From Chionis minor (Eukaryota; Chordata; Aves; Charadriiformes; Chionididae), in contig VZSF01007300.1 in NCBI GenBank assembly GCA_013398295.1, positions 186,001-250,000 on the forward strand: DNA of 64,000 bases. The letters are read 5' to 3'. The notes beneath the pieces were generated by a model. That model searched no databases. It had not been told where the DNA came from and saw only the letters and a program-made list of their open reading frames with translations. A program made the translations under genes and the position numbers. Positions 39,373-52,554 of this stretch are shown here, in pieces. Each line of letters opens with the position of its first letter. Positions within the stretch are counted from its first letter, which is position 1.

Positions 39373-39839
39373 ACTGATGTGCTGGAGCATGTCCAGAGAA
39401 GGGCAACAAAGCTGGTGAAGGGCCTAGAGCACAAGTTTTATGAGGAGCGGCTGAGGGAACTGGGTTTTTTTAGCCTGGAGAAAAGGAGGCTCAGAGGAGA
39501 CCTTAGCACTCTCTACAACTACCTGAAAGGAGATTGTAGAGAGGTGGGGGCTGATCTCCCAAGTAACAAGTGATAGGATGAGAGGAAATGGCCTCAAGTT
39601 GCGCCAGAGGAGGTTTAGATTGGATATTAGGAAAAAATTTCTTCTCTAAAAGGGTTGTCAAGCATTGGAACAGGCTGCTGAGGGAAGTGGTGGAATTGCC
39701 ATCCCTGAAGGTATTTAAAAGATGGGTAGACATGGTGCTAAGGGACATAATTTAGTGGTGGTTTTGGCAAAAATAGGTTTATGTTTGGACTTTGTAATCT
39801 TAAAAGTCTCTTCCAATCTAAGTGATTCTATGATTCTGT
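39373..39839 (+). mobile_element. CR1 LINE 3' portion, 5'-truncated
   Basis: Begins in the coding region downstream of the RT core: about 39379-39537 translates to the hallmark CR1 series [20 protein letters not shown], then [20 protein letters not shown]. It continues through the 3' part ('ggaacaggctgctgagggaa') and ends with 'cttccaatctaagtgattc' and octamer-like 'tatgattctgtg'. The left boundary is abrupt at about 39373. The frame ends early with a stop at about 39571. About 467 bp; inactive. Confidence 0.92.
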
Positions 39840-42689
39840 GGCACTGAGGTCCCAGCTCATGCAGGAAAACCACATCATTTAGCTCATCTGGTAGAGGAAA
39901 ATAGAGCATGAAACTTGCTATGCTGTTATTCTTCCTACCTTGCTTGGCTACCTACCCTCACGTTATTTGTAACGTCTCACTATCCTTATCTGCATCTCCA
40001 CCTTTATGTGAGTTCTCTGATCTTTTCTACCTCTCACACATCCCGTTTCCTCCTTGTCCCCATCCCATATCCCCTTCCTTTTCCCCTTCCTTAATCCCTC
40101 CCTGTAGCCATTTGCATGTGTCTGTCACTTTCTCTTTGAAAATACTTCTAAGCCTCTTCTGTTCTTCTCAGATCACATCTCCCCCAGATAAAAATACTAT
40201 AATAAAACCCCTTTTGACAGAATCAGGCAGGAGCCACATTTGTTTTTCTTTTCCAGGCTCCTGCCATCTCTCTGATCTGAGCTGACACTGACTGGGTGTA
40301 GGTCACATTTGGTGGCTACCGCGTGTCCCCCCAGGCTACCTAGTGGATGTGAAATCTGGCAGGCTAGACAGCCTTTCAGCTACTTGGCCTACGCATGCAC
40401 TATGCAATTTGTTTGGTCTATGAGCATTAGGCTCTATCTGTGCCTTTCCACGGAGCTTAACTCTTCACTGGATGTTGTTGGAAATGGTGCTGTCTCCAGG
40501 TGTACCGTTGATGCCATTAACTGAAGTAATTGTTGTTTGACCCAATTGTATTGTGTGGGAAGTGCGAGAGTTCAAGGAAGCCTCCCCAAGACGACTGGGC
40601 TGTCATGGTAACAGATGGAAAGGATGGTGTCGAACCGCCTAGTCACGCAGCGCACGGGGTAAGTAATGAGTGGTGCCGCACTGCACAACACGGCACCGTC
40701 CTGTGCTGCTGCGACAAGGAGCATCTGCGGCGAGTGACGCCGGGGATACGAAACGAGAAGGCAAATACATGTAAATGAGGGGATAGGTACTTAAAATCCA
40801 AAGGAAACATTAGCCTGAAGAACACTAATATTCACCTGGTAGGGTGGAAATCTTAAACGCAGCGATTATGTCTTGAGAAGAATTTGGGCATCTTCGCGTG
40901 CAAACCTCTGGATACATAGTGGCCCGAGGGGAGGTGAATGTTGTTCCCTGGCACTTCCTTAAGTTTCTTGATTGCTACTTAAAAGGTGTCTTAATCTTAA
41001 AGTAATCAGGTACGATCTTACCATTTTAAATAACTCTTAATAAGGCAAAAATTATTTCTGTTGGCTGCCGTCCAAAAGATAGCCAGTCTTTTTCTCATTT
41101 GCTGGGCTAAAAACCCCTATCCTATCTCTGCTTGTATTTTCTAGCATTTCCTGGGTATCTGAACTCCAATTAGCCTGCCTAATGCTACACCGAGGCAGTC
41201 TGACTGCTGTGTTACTGTATGCTGAACTGGTATTTATTCTTAGCCTATTCTACCTGTGACAGCTATGCGATATCTAACCCATCTGCATCTATACCTGGCT
41301 CTGTCTGTTCTTGCATGCTATGTATTGTTCTCAGGCCTGCCGCTAAAGGGTGGCTCTGTACCACTGAGCAGCCAGACCACTTTGGATATTATCACAACCT
41401 GTTTTGAGATTCGGGTTGGTATTAGCAGGGCAGTGTGGTGGCCTGTGGACCTGTCACTCCTTTCAGCTGTGCTCTAACGTCTCCAGATGGAGCTCAAACC
41501 CGTCCTTGTACAGCCCCCAGGTAAACTGAATGAATACCTGAGCGCTCTGAATACTGACTTTTAAACAGAATGGGTTGTCCCCCTTGACTTGGTTAATGCA
41601 TCTTGCCTCTCTCTTTTAACTGGTGTTTTGCTGTAGTAGCACCAGTTATGCTTAGTCAGTGAGCTGTGTTAGGACTTGTGAGCTTCTGAGGATCTTTTCG
41701 CTGTAGTGGCTGTGGTTCAAATAAAGGTGCTCGCTTCGGGATGGATTTACTGTTCCCATGGAAAGACAGCAGCTCATGATAAAGCTAAAATCAGTGGAGT
41801 GGCGTGAAACGGGCAGGTAACACTGACCCATCCGTGGGTATCTGGAGTTAACTGCAAAGCAATAGAGCTCGTTTTTTAGATTATGTGGTTGGCTGGGGAC
41901 ACCTGTGGCACAAGGTGGAGCCTGAGGATAAGCCGCTAGCTCCACTGGTCTGGAAAGAATATTTAGAGGCTACACCCAGCCCTTTACTGATGTGTTAAGT
42001 TACTTCAAATTAAGCCAATTAACTCAAGTGATAAAATCTGAGGTAGACACACTCAGACAATATTCCTGACTGTTGATGAAAATGGAATGAAATAAAAAAC
42101 TTAATTATTCTTGCTCTTAGAAGTTAAACAAAATAAATCCTACTTTATAGCTCTTTCAAACTAGATAATAGCAGATAATAAGAGCTATGGGACAGCGGGC
42201 TTCGTAATGAATGTCACCAATAAAACCCAAAATAGTAGGCCAAAACCTCCTTCTCTGCATGTCAAAAGTAGCAAGTTTCTTTATCAAATCTATTAGTGTG
42301 CAAGGGCCGTGCATAACTGAGGTGCAAGACAGGGGAGAGAGAGAATCATATTCCCGAGCAAACTTAAAATGCTCTGAAATTAATTCATTATTCATAGGAA
42401 TCAGTTTATGACCTCAGTTTCATGATCTTGACCTGAGTAATTACCAATAAAAGAGTGGATGATTAAACATAACTTTGAGACCAAAATCTGTGAGGGTGAT
42501 ATTACTGACAGTGAGGTACTCTTTCCTCTACAGCTGGCTGGAGCATTCAGCTCCAGATTAAGCAATGTCACTGTGTTGACACATTGTCTGGTTTTATCCC
42601 GAGGAAGAGAAGCACCTTTGGACCCCTCCAAACTCAGTGGGAGGAAATTGGTACCTGTGGGCTGTGTTTCAGGGCAGAGCACAACATTC
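39840..42689. other. Unique DNA with a pyrimidine-rich part and a CpG patch
   Basis: 39930-40200 is C/T-rich. A CpG-dense patch at 40630-40755 contains 15 CpG and a consensus-like GTAAGT word at 40659-40664. No exon can be supported because a convincing acceptor and homologous protein are missing. The remainder is plain AT-rich DNA. Confidence 0.5.
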
Positions 42690-42758
42690 AAGGCTGGATG
42701 TGTGTGAGCACAAGAAAAGGCTGAATGTGTATGAGCACAAGAAAAAGCTGGATGTCTG
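42690..42758. repeat. 27-bp tandem repeat, about 2.5 copies
   Basis: Units start at 42690, 42717 and 42744. Each begins aaggctg(g/a)atgtg or a close variant and ends gagcacaagaa. Units 1 and 2 differ at two positions and the third is partial. The period is divisible by three, so the minus frame shows a repeated nonapeptide; this is a by-product and not evidence of coding. Confidence 0.85.
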
Positions 42759-42904
42759 CTGCTCTTTATTATTTTGTGTGTTTCTATATCTATGAAAAAA
42801 ACACTGAAATTTAAGCCAGCACCCAAGGAGCATGCACTGAGTAGAATTGCTTGGAAGTATGACGTTATCAGATGGTTTAAGGATAGCAATTTTGTCAGTT
42901 AAAA

Positions 42905-43140
42905 TAAAGCTGTTCCCAGTTCTTCCTCTTTCACTGCTTTCACTCTCCCCCTGTGGCTCAAGTTTTTATGATTTTATCCTGTTCTTTTGCATCGGTACCA
43001 TTTTTCTTCTCTTTTTCCCCCTTCTCCCCTCATGCCTCATTTCTTTTTTTTCATTATTTTATTTTGCTCTTCTCCCCCCTTTTTTTTTTATTTACGGTTT
43101 TTCTTTGATTGTCCCATGTCCTATTGCACTACCTTTGTCC
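42905..43140. repeat. Long pyrimidine-rich tract
   Basis: C/T-rich sequence with runs such as tttttccccc and ccccccttttttttttta. It yields a hydrophobic Phe/Leu/Ser/Pro-rich frame (within 42847-43470) that should not be read as a membrane protein. Confidence 0.8.
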
Positions 43141-45372
43141 CCTGTAGCTTATTTCCGGATCACCCGCTCCTTTCCACTGCACATCTATTCCCTCACGATA
43201 ATCCACCTTCTCCTCCAGGACAGTAATGGACATCAGTCACCACCTCCCTCTCCTCCTCTGCATGAGCCTCTTAGGGGAACATGTCAGAAGGAACAGAGGA
43301 GCACGGGATCCTCCTTTGCTTGCTGGCCAGCTGACCAGCTCCTCTGGTGGGATGGAGATGGTCAGGCAGAGTGCCTGGGAGGAAGCCAGCTCAGAAAGCT
43401 CTCCTCAGGACATCCCTGGAGACTGGAAGCAGTGCTGCCTGCTTCTCTCTGTTTCTGTATTCTCCCGTAAGCATCTGCTCTTGGCCCCTGTCAGAGGGAA
43501 TGAGCTGGACGGTCCTTTGGTCGGCCCTGGCAAGGCCAGCCTCGGGGCTGCCTGCGAGCGGGCGGTGGAGCTGCGCTGTTGAGAGCGCTCCGGCAAGGGC
43601 ACCTTCTCCACTGGAGGGGTCTCGAGCTTTCGGTGAATCACGTCACTTCTTCCTCAGTGGCAGAAAGGGGCAGATCCTGACGTCCTGGGGATTTGCACAA
43701 GCATTTTCAGCCACAAGCGTACAAGCAAAGTTTCACACGGGCGGCTGAATCTTGTTGATTTTTTCAGACTGAAGGGACAATTCTGCCTGCCCACAAAGAA
43801 ATAATAGAAAAAGAAGAAGCAAAATGAATGTCACAGTCATCTAATCAGATGCCAAGCATCTAAACTCAGTCTCCCTCTGCCTGTGCTCGCTGATCACTTG
43901 CAAGACAGGTTTTCCCCATCAGCAGCCCTGGTCATGATGTGCTCAGTCCCTCTGCTCGAAGCTGGTCAGCCCCTGCCCTCACAGCAACGGGTAGGCGACG
44001 GCAATGCTGTGGTCAGATGGAGAGGAAGATGCATGCGGTGACATGCTTTTGGGTTACTTCACTCTTTGTCAGAGCACTGTGAAGCACTTGGCTTCTCTGT
44101 TCGTGCCTTCTTCACCTGGCCCAGGGAGTCACCGATGTGCGGGTGGCGGTGCAGCACACCTACTGTGTCTTGTCACAGCAGTCGCCCATGGAGAGCAAAC
44201 CTGCAGGTCACGGGTGCAAACAGGTGAGCCTGCATGGCATCAGATGACGAGCCAGTCCATGTAACGACAAAGCAGCAGCAGAAAAATGAGGAAATAAAAT
44301 ATGCGGGTGATTACTTCAAAGGAAACCCGTGGTATAGTAGAAGGAAAACATTAAATATTTAAAATCTTGGTTCTAACCTACTAAATTCTATCCTGGCTCC
44401 ATTTTAAACGCTGACCAAAGCAACTTTCAGTGAGTGGTAAACTGTCCACAAAAGAGACAACCATCAGCTACGCAGCCAGCAGCAGGCACCTTGCTCCCCA
44501 ACGAGTACGTCGCTACAGACACAGAACTTTTTGGTAAAAAATTGGGCACCAGGAGAAACATAGTGATCGGACTGTGACAGCAACCCTTCCTCTGACCGCT
44601 GGCTCCCGGCTGGCCACTGCCTGCTGCAGCCTCCGCGTGCCCGCCTCCGGTCTTTCTGGTTCACAGTGAGAAATGAAGACAAAAGCAACTTGTGACAGCC
44701 CAGCTGGCTTGTTGATGGCCTTTTTCTGGTCAGTCAGCGCATGCCTTCCTTTCAAGGGATGGCACCGTGTGCCCGTGTGCCACCCCAGTGCTCCCGCAGC
44801 TGCCCGGACTGCATTTTAAGGTGTTTCTGCTAGCAGGGGGTTTGCTTTCCTGTCCCCTAATGGTGCAGAGCTACGGTCATCTTCACGTGCCCTCCATCAC
44901 CTTGCTGATTACCAATACTTGACCTTGGGAACTATATGCTGAATATAGGAGGTAGGAACTGGACTCTTGCTGAAAAGGGGAATATTTTTTTCCCTAATGA
45001 TTTGTTTTAATCAGTAGGTTCTGGCCAAATGTTTAACCTAGAGACTAAAGCTGATTTCCTTCTAGAGGTAAGACAAACACTGAGTACTTAAAAATAAGCT
45101 GATAGGTACTGCAGTGATAATCTGATTTTAGAACTCAGCAGTCATCATTTTCTCTACACTGAGAATGATAGACAGGTAAGAAAATAACTTGACTGTAGCT
45201 CTCTATTCCAGCTGGCAAAAAGGATTCACTTACCTTCAACAGGAATTTCCAATAAATCTATATTTAGTAGCCTTCATAGTCTATCACTTGATGAAATTAC
45301 TTTCCTTCATGAATGTGCAATAAAGTCTGACAGTGATATATGTAAGGACATTAAATTTTCAATGTCCGTGTT
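43141..45372. other. Unique DNA including a GC/CpG-rich part
   Basis: 43200-43740 is GC-rich with overlapping plus-strand frames, none with a recognised domain. The segment 43219-43466 is bracketed by an acceptor-like 'ccttctcctccag' and a donor-like 'gtaagc', but no known protein is recognised. 43741-45372 shows nothing specific. Confidence 0.45.
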
Positions 45373-45648
45373 ATGAACAAAGGTGATCTAACAAAAAATA
45401 ATATACTTTAAGGAGCAGACAGTAGGGCCCTGTCTCTGATCTCATTGACAAGGCTTAACAGTGGTAGACCTCTCTTTACATTAATAAAATCATTCATTTA
45501 TATGGATATATGGGAGATGAGCTCTTTCTTCCACAGGTCTGCTTCTCCTCTCCCGCAGATCTGTTCAAACACATGATTTTACTAATGTAAAGGATATTAT
45601 TTTTTGTTAGATCACCTGTGTTCATGAGGTCTACTTCAGTGTAAAGCC
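45373..45648. repeat. Rearranged foldback (inverted) repeat
   Basis: Three blocks have inverted counterparts. Block B: 45373-45410 versus 45588-45625, 36 of 38 positions complementary. Block A: 45475-45493 versus 45573-45591, 18 of 19. Block C: 45452-45472 versus 45626-45648, similar with a small indel. Plus-strand order is B'-C'-A'-spacer-A-B-C, so B is displaced between the two arms. The loop between A' and A is 79 bp. Parts (for example 'gggccctgtctctgatctca') resemble an ancient palindromic sauropsid repeat. It could be two opposed old copies, a decayed foldback element, or an inverted copy made by local template switching. Confidence 0.75.
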
Positions 45649-48600
45649 AGAGGTAGAAATTCATTAATGAAAAAAGAGAACCAATTATGTATGTGACACA
45701 GACTGAAAAAACTATTATTATCCCGCCCAGAAAAAAATATTTCTCTCAGCAGACTATGATTTCCCCTATGCCATTTCCCATTTATGTTTGGAAAGCTAAA
45801 ATTGTGCTGTTTCTCATACACAGGAAAATCATCTTGCTGGTAGTCAAGTCTCTGTGGGTTCCTGATGGTTATTATCTACTCCTCTGACATGGTTAAAGAT
45901 CCAGTTCTATTTTTAGAGGTAAGAAAAAGACTATAATTGGCTTGAGGATTATGGTTTAAAGTGATCTATGTGCTCACGTGTTTTCTTATGACTGGGTACT
46001 TTGCATATTCTCATATTGTCTCCACTTTATCTGGGAAAACCAACTGTCCTTGCACGGCCCTCTGCTTTTCTCTTTCTCTTTTAATTGTGTGTGTTTATTG
46101 GATTTCATTTCTGGAGGGCCCCTTACAGAAAGGGTTTTTTTGTATCCTGGTTAAAAGGTGCTGCCCTTTTCTCGCTCAACTAAGGCTGAAATCCAATTTG
46201 AGCCCTCCTGTGTGCCACTCTTTATTTATGGTATCATTACAGTTTGTTTCAGAAGAGCAAACCCTCTGCAAAGCTTTCAGGATACTTATCTAGCAAACAC
46301 TGTCACTTAGCTACGGCTGGAGTCCAATCTGATGCCTTAAATTCCAGCCTCACATAAAGATAATGCTTTTAATCAGAAAAGTGAGACAAGTTGTAAGAGC
46401 TTGTTCACAGTATCTGTCAGCAGGGAGCTGGAGTGAAATCAAGACAAAGTCTAAGTCTTCGTTTCCAAAGATGTTTGTTTCTTGGGCGACGAAGGCTTAT
46501 TAACAGCAGGAGTAGGTGAAGGCAAGGAGAGGAAGGGTAAGCCTGCGCTGCAATAGCTCCTGCTTGGTAACTGCTGCACCGGCGCTCCCACCCCATGGAA
46601 AACGCGAGGGAGCAGGTCCTTGGTTCCAGAGAGGCAAGCGGCAAAAGCGTGGAGAGGGGTGGACGCTGCAGAAGCGCTGGTGCAGTGCCGGTCCTCTCTC
46701 GTGCTGTCTAGCAGTGGCTTGGACAGCCGTGGCGCACGTTTGCGATGGAAGAGGTGCAAGCTGATGGGCCAACAAAGCTACTACAAAGTGTTGGAGCACC
46801 TGGGCTTATGGGCTGTTGTGGGGAGCACGGGTCAAATTGTTTTCCCTCTTCTTGGAGGCCACCACTAAATTTTTTGCAGAAAAGGTGTCAGTTGAGGGAA
46901 TTTGGAAATAGTTGATGAACCTGTCCTGCTGATTGCCTTCCAATTGCATCTGACGTTTCTAACGGGGTATTCCTGGTTCACTTTCAATGCTTCCTCTTCT
47001 ATAAAGGATCAAATAGGAACAGACAGAATTGCTCATTGCATTAATGTAGGAGCTGATTTACATATATGAGTGTAAATCCCTCACTGGCACAGATCAGCTG
47101 CTTTTGAGCTGTGGTATTTTCTACAAACTCAGAGAGGTATACTGGTGATCTACAAAAAAATTTCTTAAAAATAAACAACCCAATACCCAACCCAAATCTC
47201 TGAAGCAAATGTAAAAGTATAGTGACGTTCATAAGCTTGAGGAATTTCTACTGGAGTTAAACATTTCCTTACCATCTCTCTATAAACGAGTGTACAGGGA
47301 AGCACTGTCCTTACAGTTTAAAAGAAGCAACATTCTGGGACAAGATAAGGATAATTTTAGCAGTTATAGTTTTAAATAGAAAAGATTTCATTGATCTTAA
47401 AGCCTTGTTTTAGCTTTCTATAAAAATACATATATTAATTGGCTTTGAATAAAAGACAAATCTAAAGACATTCTATTCTTAAAATTCAGCTAGTATTAGA
47501 TATGTATTCTGCAGCATGGATCTAAAATAAGAATTTTTACATAAACTAGCCATAATGATTAAAATACATTTCTGAACCTCGCAGCCTTAATTTTCACAGT
47601 AGGTTTTAGTGATATGGAGAAATCGCAGAAGTGCTTATGACCCATAGCTCATTAAGGACACTCAATTTTTAAGACCTTTTGCATTCAAAATGTATACACT
47701 TCTCAGACGCAAGGCGCTGGAGTTTTTATGTCAGCTGGAACTCTGCTATATACTCACACCAAGTAAAAAAAATCTCTGCAGAAGACAACATCAAATCCAA
47801 ATGAGAGCGGTAAGCGCTTCACACCTAATCACAAAAACAGTGTTTAGTGGAAAATGCCCCTCTCACAGCAGGAGTGGTAGAAGATGTAATCAGCAAAGCA
47901 GGGCAGGATTTGCACATATAGCTTTTCAAAACCCCCGTTTCTGGTCAAAGTGCTGAGACACTGTGCAGTCAGACCTCTTCTTGGGAGTTTGCAGGAGCCT
48001 GAAAAGCAGTTATCTGGCTCTTGGTCCACATCTGCGTGAAAGGTAGAAATTGAACTGAAGTTGTGAAGACACTGAGGAAAATTCATAGCATGCCTGGATG
48101 CTCTCACTCAGAAGTTTTAAGTGGCTTTAGATCTCTGTAGTTTATGCCTCGGAGAATTAAATTATAGTGAATTAAAGACTCTGCTGCACAAACTCAGGTG
48201 ATTCATGTTGGGAAGATTTAACTGATTAGCAGTCTGCTCCCTCCTCTAGCTGGAGCCTTCTTCCAGCAGGGTCATAACTTGGGCTGCCTTCAGCCTCTCC
48301 GCAGTGCTGCAGCTATCACTCTGTCTTGTTAATTGCTTGCACAATCAATTGCAGTTTGGATTAACTCTCGAGTCGATGAACTGTGGCACTAGGAAATAGA
48401 CCTTCCCTGTCTCCTGCACTCTTGCTTTGGCGATGGGAATAAGCAGGGAGGACAGGCAGGTGGAAAAGGCAGCGTCCTCTGTCACGCCAGCTAAATCTTG
48501 CAGAGCCTGTGCGTTAGGACCCTGAAGCCATCACAGCATCTTCTTGCAGACTGAGTGTGCCTTGAATTATGTGCATCGCCACCTGCCTGCAGCAAGTTTG

Positions 48601-51100
48601 CCTTGACCTTGCTGAGTATAACTGTGTGTAAACAGGTCCCTAAAAAGGGGCTTCTGCCCTACTGAGGTGAACAGGAGAGGGAGGGTGGCTGAGCGTTCCT
48701 GCCGCCTAGGCAATAGGTACCCCAGGAATGTGGGAATTAAAAGGCACTTTTGCCGTTTGCCTCGTTACGTTGCCTGGTTTTTCTTACTGAAGCCATAAGC
48801 TTGAGACTGTTGCTGTAGGCAGGGATGCTGAGCGACAAATGGTCTGTACTACCCACTTCAAGAAAAAATATGTCAGCGTGGGGTAGGTGTAGGAGGAGCT
48901 GAACCCCATGGGGATGTAAGTTCAGAAGCGGCTGAGCAGTGTAGTGAAGGAAATGAAATAAAAGGGAATGAGGGCATGAATAGACTTGTATTTGAAGATC
49001 TCGAGTGGCTCCCCTGCCTACAGCGGCTGGAGAAGGGGATGGCGTGGCTGCGGTCCCTGTCTGTGCCTGCTGAGGTTTCCCGTGGAGGGCCCTCTGAGCA
49101 GCAGAAGCAGGACGGCTCTCTGCCTCTTCTGCAGGTCAGGAACGGGAAAGCAACAGGCTGAAAAGTTAAAAGCAACCATCAAGGTCACAAGATGGCCCTG
49201 AGTTAATTCTTATTTGAATTATTAGTGAAACCCAACCAAACCTTCCCCTTTTAACGCAACGCTTTCCTGTGATGGAGAATCCAATTTACCGTTGGTAAAT
49301 TGTTCCAGTGATTAAGTATAGGCATTGTTTAAAAACTGCACTGGGTTTCGAGTCTCATTTTTCCTAGCTTCAGGTTCTAGCTGTTTGATCTTTGATGCAT
49401 TTGACTGCTAGGTAACAGACTGAGATCTGTTCCAATTCTTTTTCCCCAGGTAGGAATTTTTAGGACCTATCCGAGTAACCCCTCAGACCTGCTGGGATAA
49501 ATAGCTTGAGCCCCTGGAATTGGTTGTTCTTAAATGTGCTTTCAAATCCCCCAGTCATTTTCAGGAAATTTCTTGGTCTTTTCTAAGTTTTCAGAGTTTT
49601 TTTCGAGTGATAGATGCACTGTTTCCATCCCAGATGGGTGACTCTCATATGCAGGGAAAATCTAAGCTCCCTACTTCTGTCAATACTCTTTAATTATGCA
49701 CCTAATGACTACATTTGTCCAGGGCCACAGGGCTGTACTAAGAACTGAGACTGAACTGATTATCTGCAAATCTGTCCTGCGGAAGATAATGGTTGTTTAC
49801 TGTATAGAGCCAAGGAAGGATTTATCCTGCTGCTGCCTTAAAATGCAAATACTTTTACTAGATGGCTGTGCTAAAACATGCAAGATGCCATTCCCCTCAG
49901 TCAGAGAGCCAGGCTCTCTAGCCCAACTAATATTCTGCAGTGACTGGCTCATATTTTACCATGTGAAGACGAGAGGTCTGGTTTTTGCAGGTATGACGTG
50001 TCCCACACTTGGTCTATGGACACGAGAAAGAATTTAAATAGGCTCATAAGTGCCAAGGGAACAGAGGGAGACACGACACAGCAACCAGCACCTCTCTCAC
50101 TTGGTTTCCCACAATGGCTTTGTTATCAGGACTAGATGCACTTGTCAAATTTCCTCTCCCTTGCAGAAAAAAATGAGAAAAGTTGACAACAATACCTCCC
50201 TGAGGGCTGCACGCCCAGAGCTAATCTCTACAGCTCATCCCAAGGCTGTGCAGAACCGCCTGAGGAACACCAGTTAGTGAAAGCAAAATAGCCAGCGTGC
50301 AGTTTATTTATAACAGCAGTGAGACCCAGAGGAACAGTGCTTGGGGGAGGGTGGAGCTTTCCGTGTGCGTTCATGGGTTAGAGAATGAATATTTACTCTT
50401 CCAGCCCTCTGTTGATGCTGCAAGTTTGCATCGCGATAAGGTGGCTTGCCCACCACCGGCAGATATTAGAGGAGTAGCAGGTTGCATCCTGGAGGTTGTA
50501 ATGCCTAACATCCTAGGGAAATGATGTGATTAATGGGGCTGGAGGCAACTCATATGTGCTGCAGCAGTGAATTACACAAATAGTCGTCAGCAAAACCAGC
50601 AGGGTTAATAATTTCAGTGTAATAGGTACACGTCACCATGCTATATGGACATACAGAAGAGCTTTCTGCGGGGAATGCATTTGGGAGGAGGAGAACACCT
50701 CTGGGCTTAAGCATCATAGGATGTAGACTGGAGACATGAAGATACAGGAGGAAGTACATTTAAGAAGTACATTTCAGCATGATTCTTCACGCCATTACTT
50801 TTAAGTGTCTCTGAAGTGACAGAGGGAGTGCTTTATGTGTGTGCGTGCTGGCACTGCAGAGCTGTGGGTGACAGCACACCGGAGGGGGTGACAGGGGACT
50901 GCATGCAGTGGGAGGGCTGGAAGGGGTGTGAGTTGCCTCGAGTCTAAGACGGACACCCACCTTTTGGGGAGTTACCTGACTAAAGCGACCCTAAAGATTT
51001 TAAACTGGCATACAAATAAGAGTGAATTAAGGGGCACTAACACCGTACATTTGCTCAAGTCGTATTATTTAATCTCAAGGTTACAGCAATGTAAAGAACC
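45649..51100. other. Unique non-coding DNA
   Basis: No gene recognised. 46530-46745 is GC- and CpG-rich with overlapping frames on both strands of 75-102 codons, none with a domain. The rest is AT-rich. Short phrases near 47045-47105 hint at further worn ancient repeat. Confidence 0.5.
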
Positions 51101-51109
51101 AAAGCACTG

Positions 51110-51400
51110 AGGCTTTTAAAGAAAAGTAATTCTTTTAATAGCCTGTCTAGCATCACGAGAAGCTCAGGCAATAAACAAGAGGAATTACACATTCCCATTT
51201 GTGAAAAAAATTGGATACCATGTGAAATAGTGAGAGCTAGTTGGAAGGCCAAGATAGCTGGAGTGCCCAAATCACTGGCTGTAGCCTCAGCAGGAATTTA
51301 AATTGGGCAGCAGGGATGTGTGTGTGTATTTTGGGTGCTTGTGGTAGGCTGGGAGGAGCTCTCTGCATCAAAGATGCCACCTGTACCCCAGAGTGATTTA
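51110..51400 (+). pseudogene. Decayed CR1-clade LINE, endonuclease N-terminal part
   Basis: One frame from about 51138 reads NSLSSITRSSGNKQEEL and continues to EKNWIP. CR1-clade endonucleases begin with 'NARS.GNKQEEL' at this place. Further on, about 51345-51385 gives GRLGGALCIKDATCTP, which fits the 'GRRGGGVALYVK' strand of the endonuclease. Stops and indels separate the pieces. The distance to the RT fossil at 52555 fits a single element on the plus strand. Recognition is from remembered family patterns. Confidence 0.5.
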
Positions 51401-52554
51401 TTTCCAAAAGGCTAAGAGGTCTTCTATGCTGATGGTCACAAGGCTACATACAGAAGGGCTGGGAGGTGGTGCTTGAATGGAGGAGAAAGAGTGAAAAAGA
51501 AAGACCTTTGTAGGTCACCTTTATAATCTAAGTGAGGTAAGCAGAGGGAATAAGCAGAGGAGGTAAAAGTTTTGAGCGCATTTACATTCTTCCACTCACA
51601 CCATAACCTTAGAGTTTCTAAAAGTAGTAGGTAGTTTCCTAAGACCAAAAGAAATAACCATTTTACAGATCATGAAGAAAACCTTGTATTAGATATTATT
51701 CTGTTGGATAACGTGACTTTGTTACTGCAGAAGAAAGTAAAAAGCATTGTTGAAATGTGAGTGACCAAACCCAACTGCATTTGTTGATCCGAACTGAAGG
51801 ACAGATATATCCAGGAATCTCTCTCCCGCGCTTCCTCTCCACTCTAAAAAGGGATAATTTTTAAAAGAAAAAATCATAATGAGAAAAATTGAAATGCCAG
51901 AGTACAAATGATAGTACAAAACTCTTCTAATAAAAAGAAGTTTATTAAATTTCAATCCCCAGCAATTCAGCAATGGGGGAAAACCAGGCTACAACCTGCT
52001 GCAGATTAGAAGCGAGAGCAGTGATTATATGCGAAACCAAATACATGTATACATGTTCATGCACATTGCCATATAGCAAATTGGAATATGAGGCTCTTAA
52101 ATTTAACAGAAAATTCTAAAAATTGATAGAAGAGGCTCAAGACAGTGCTGAACAGCCTAAACCTCTTTGTTTTAAAGGGATTCCTTAAATGTATGAGGAA
52201 CAGGTGAAACTTTAGCGTGGGTACATGGAGAGCCATAGAAAAAAATGATAAAATTATCAGTCTTGATACTAAAAAATTAGAATTTTTCTCATAATGGTGC
52301 TGCTGGAGCCATGATAGTTTAAAGATTTAGGTAAAGCGAATTCTGCAAGGAGTGATAAAATCTTTTGTTAGCCTTGCTATTAGTATGATCAAAGCTATCT
52401 GTTAGTCCAATAAAGATATTACCTCTCCCCAAAAGCTTTGCCTTGGGATTGTTCAATAGTTGTTTGTTCTGTGGTCAGAAAGAAGCAGAACGATGGTTTT
52501 GTGTCTCAGCGCTGTAACAAACACTTTCTCTTCTGTTCTTAATTAGGGAGGATG
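51401..52554 (+). other. Probable decayed interior of the same CR1
   Basis: The interval lies between the recognisable endonuclease and RT fossils and has about the length expected for the rest of the endonuclease and the linker. I cannot recognise conserved blocks in it, so membership is inferred from position alone. It may also contain later insertions. Confidence 0.3.

Noticed and set aside
42690..42758. Possible CRISPR-like repeat
   Set aside because: Units are contiguous with no spacers, only about 2.5 copies, and the host is a vertebrate.
42401..42889. 162-codon minus frame with a repeated nonapeptide
   Set aside because: The peptide repeat is a by-product of the 27-bp DNA tandem repeat at 42690-42758.
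42847..43470. 207-codon hydrophobic plus-strand frame resembling a membrane protein
   Set aside because: The hydrophobic part is translated pyrimidine-rich sequence; no family is recognised.
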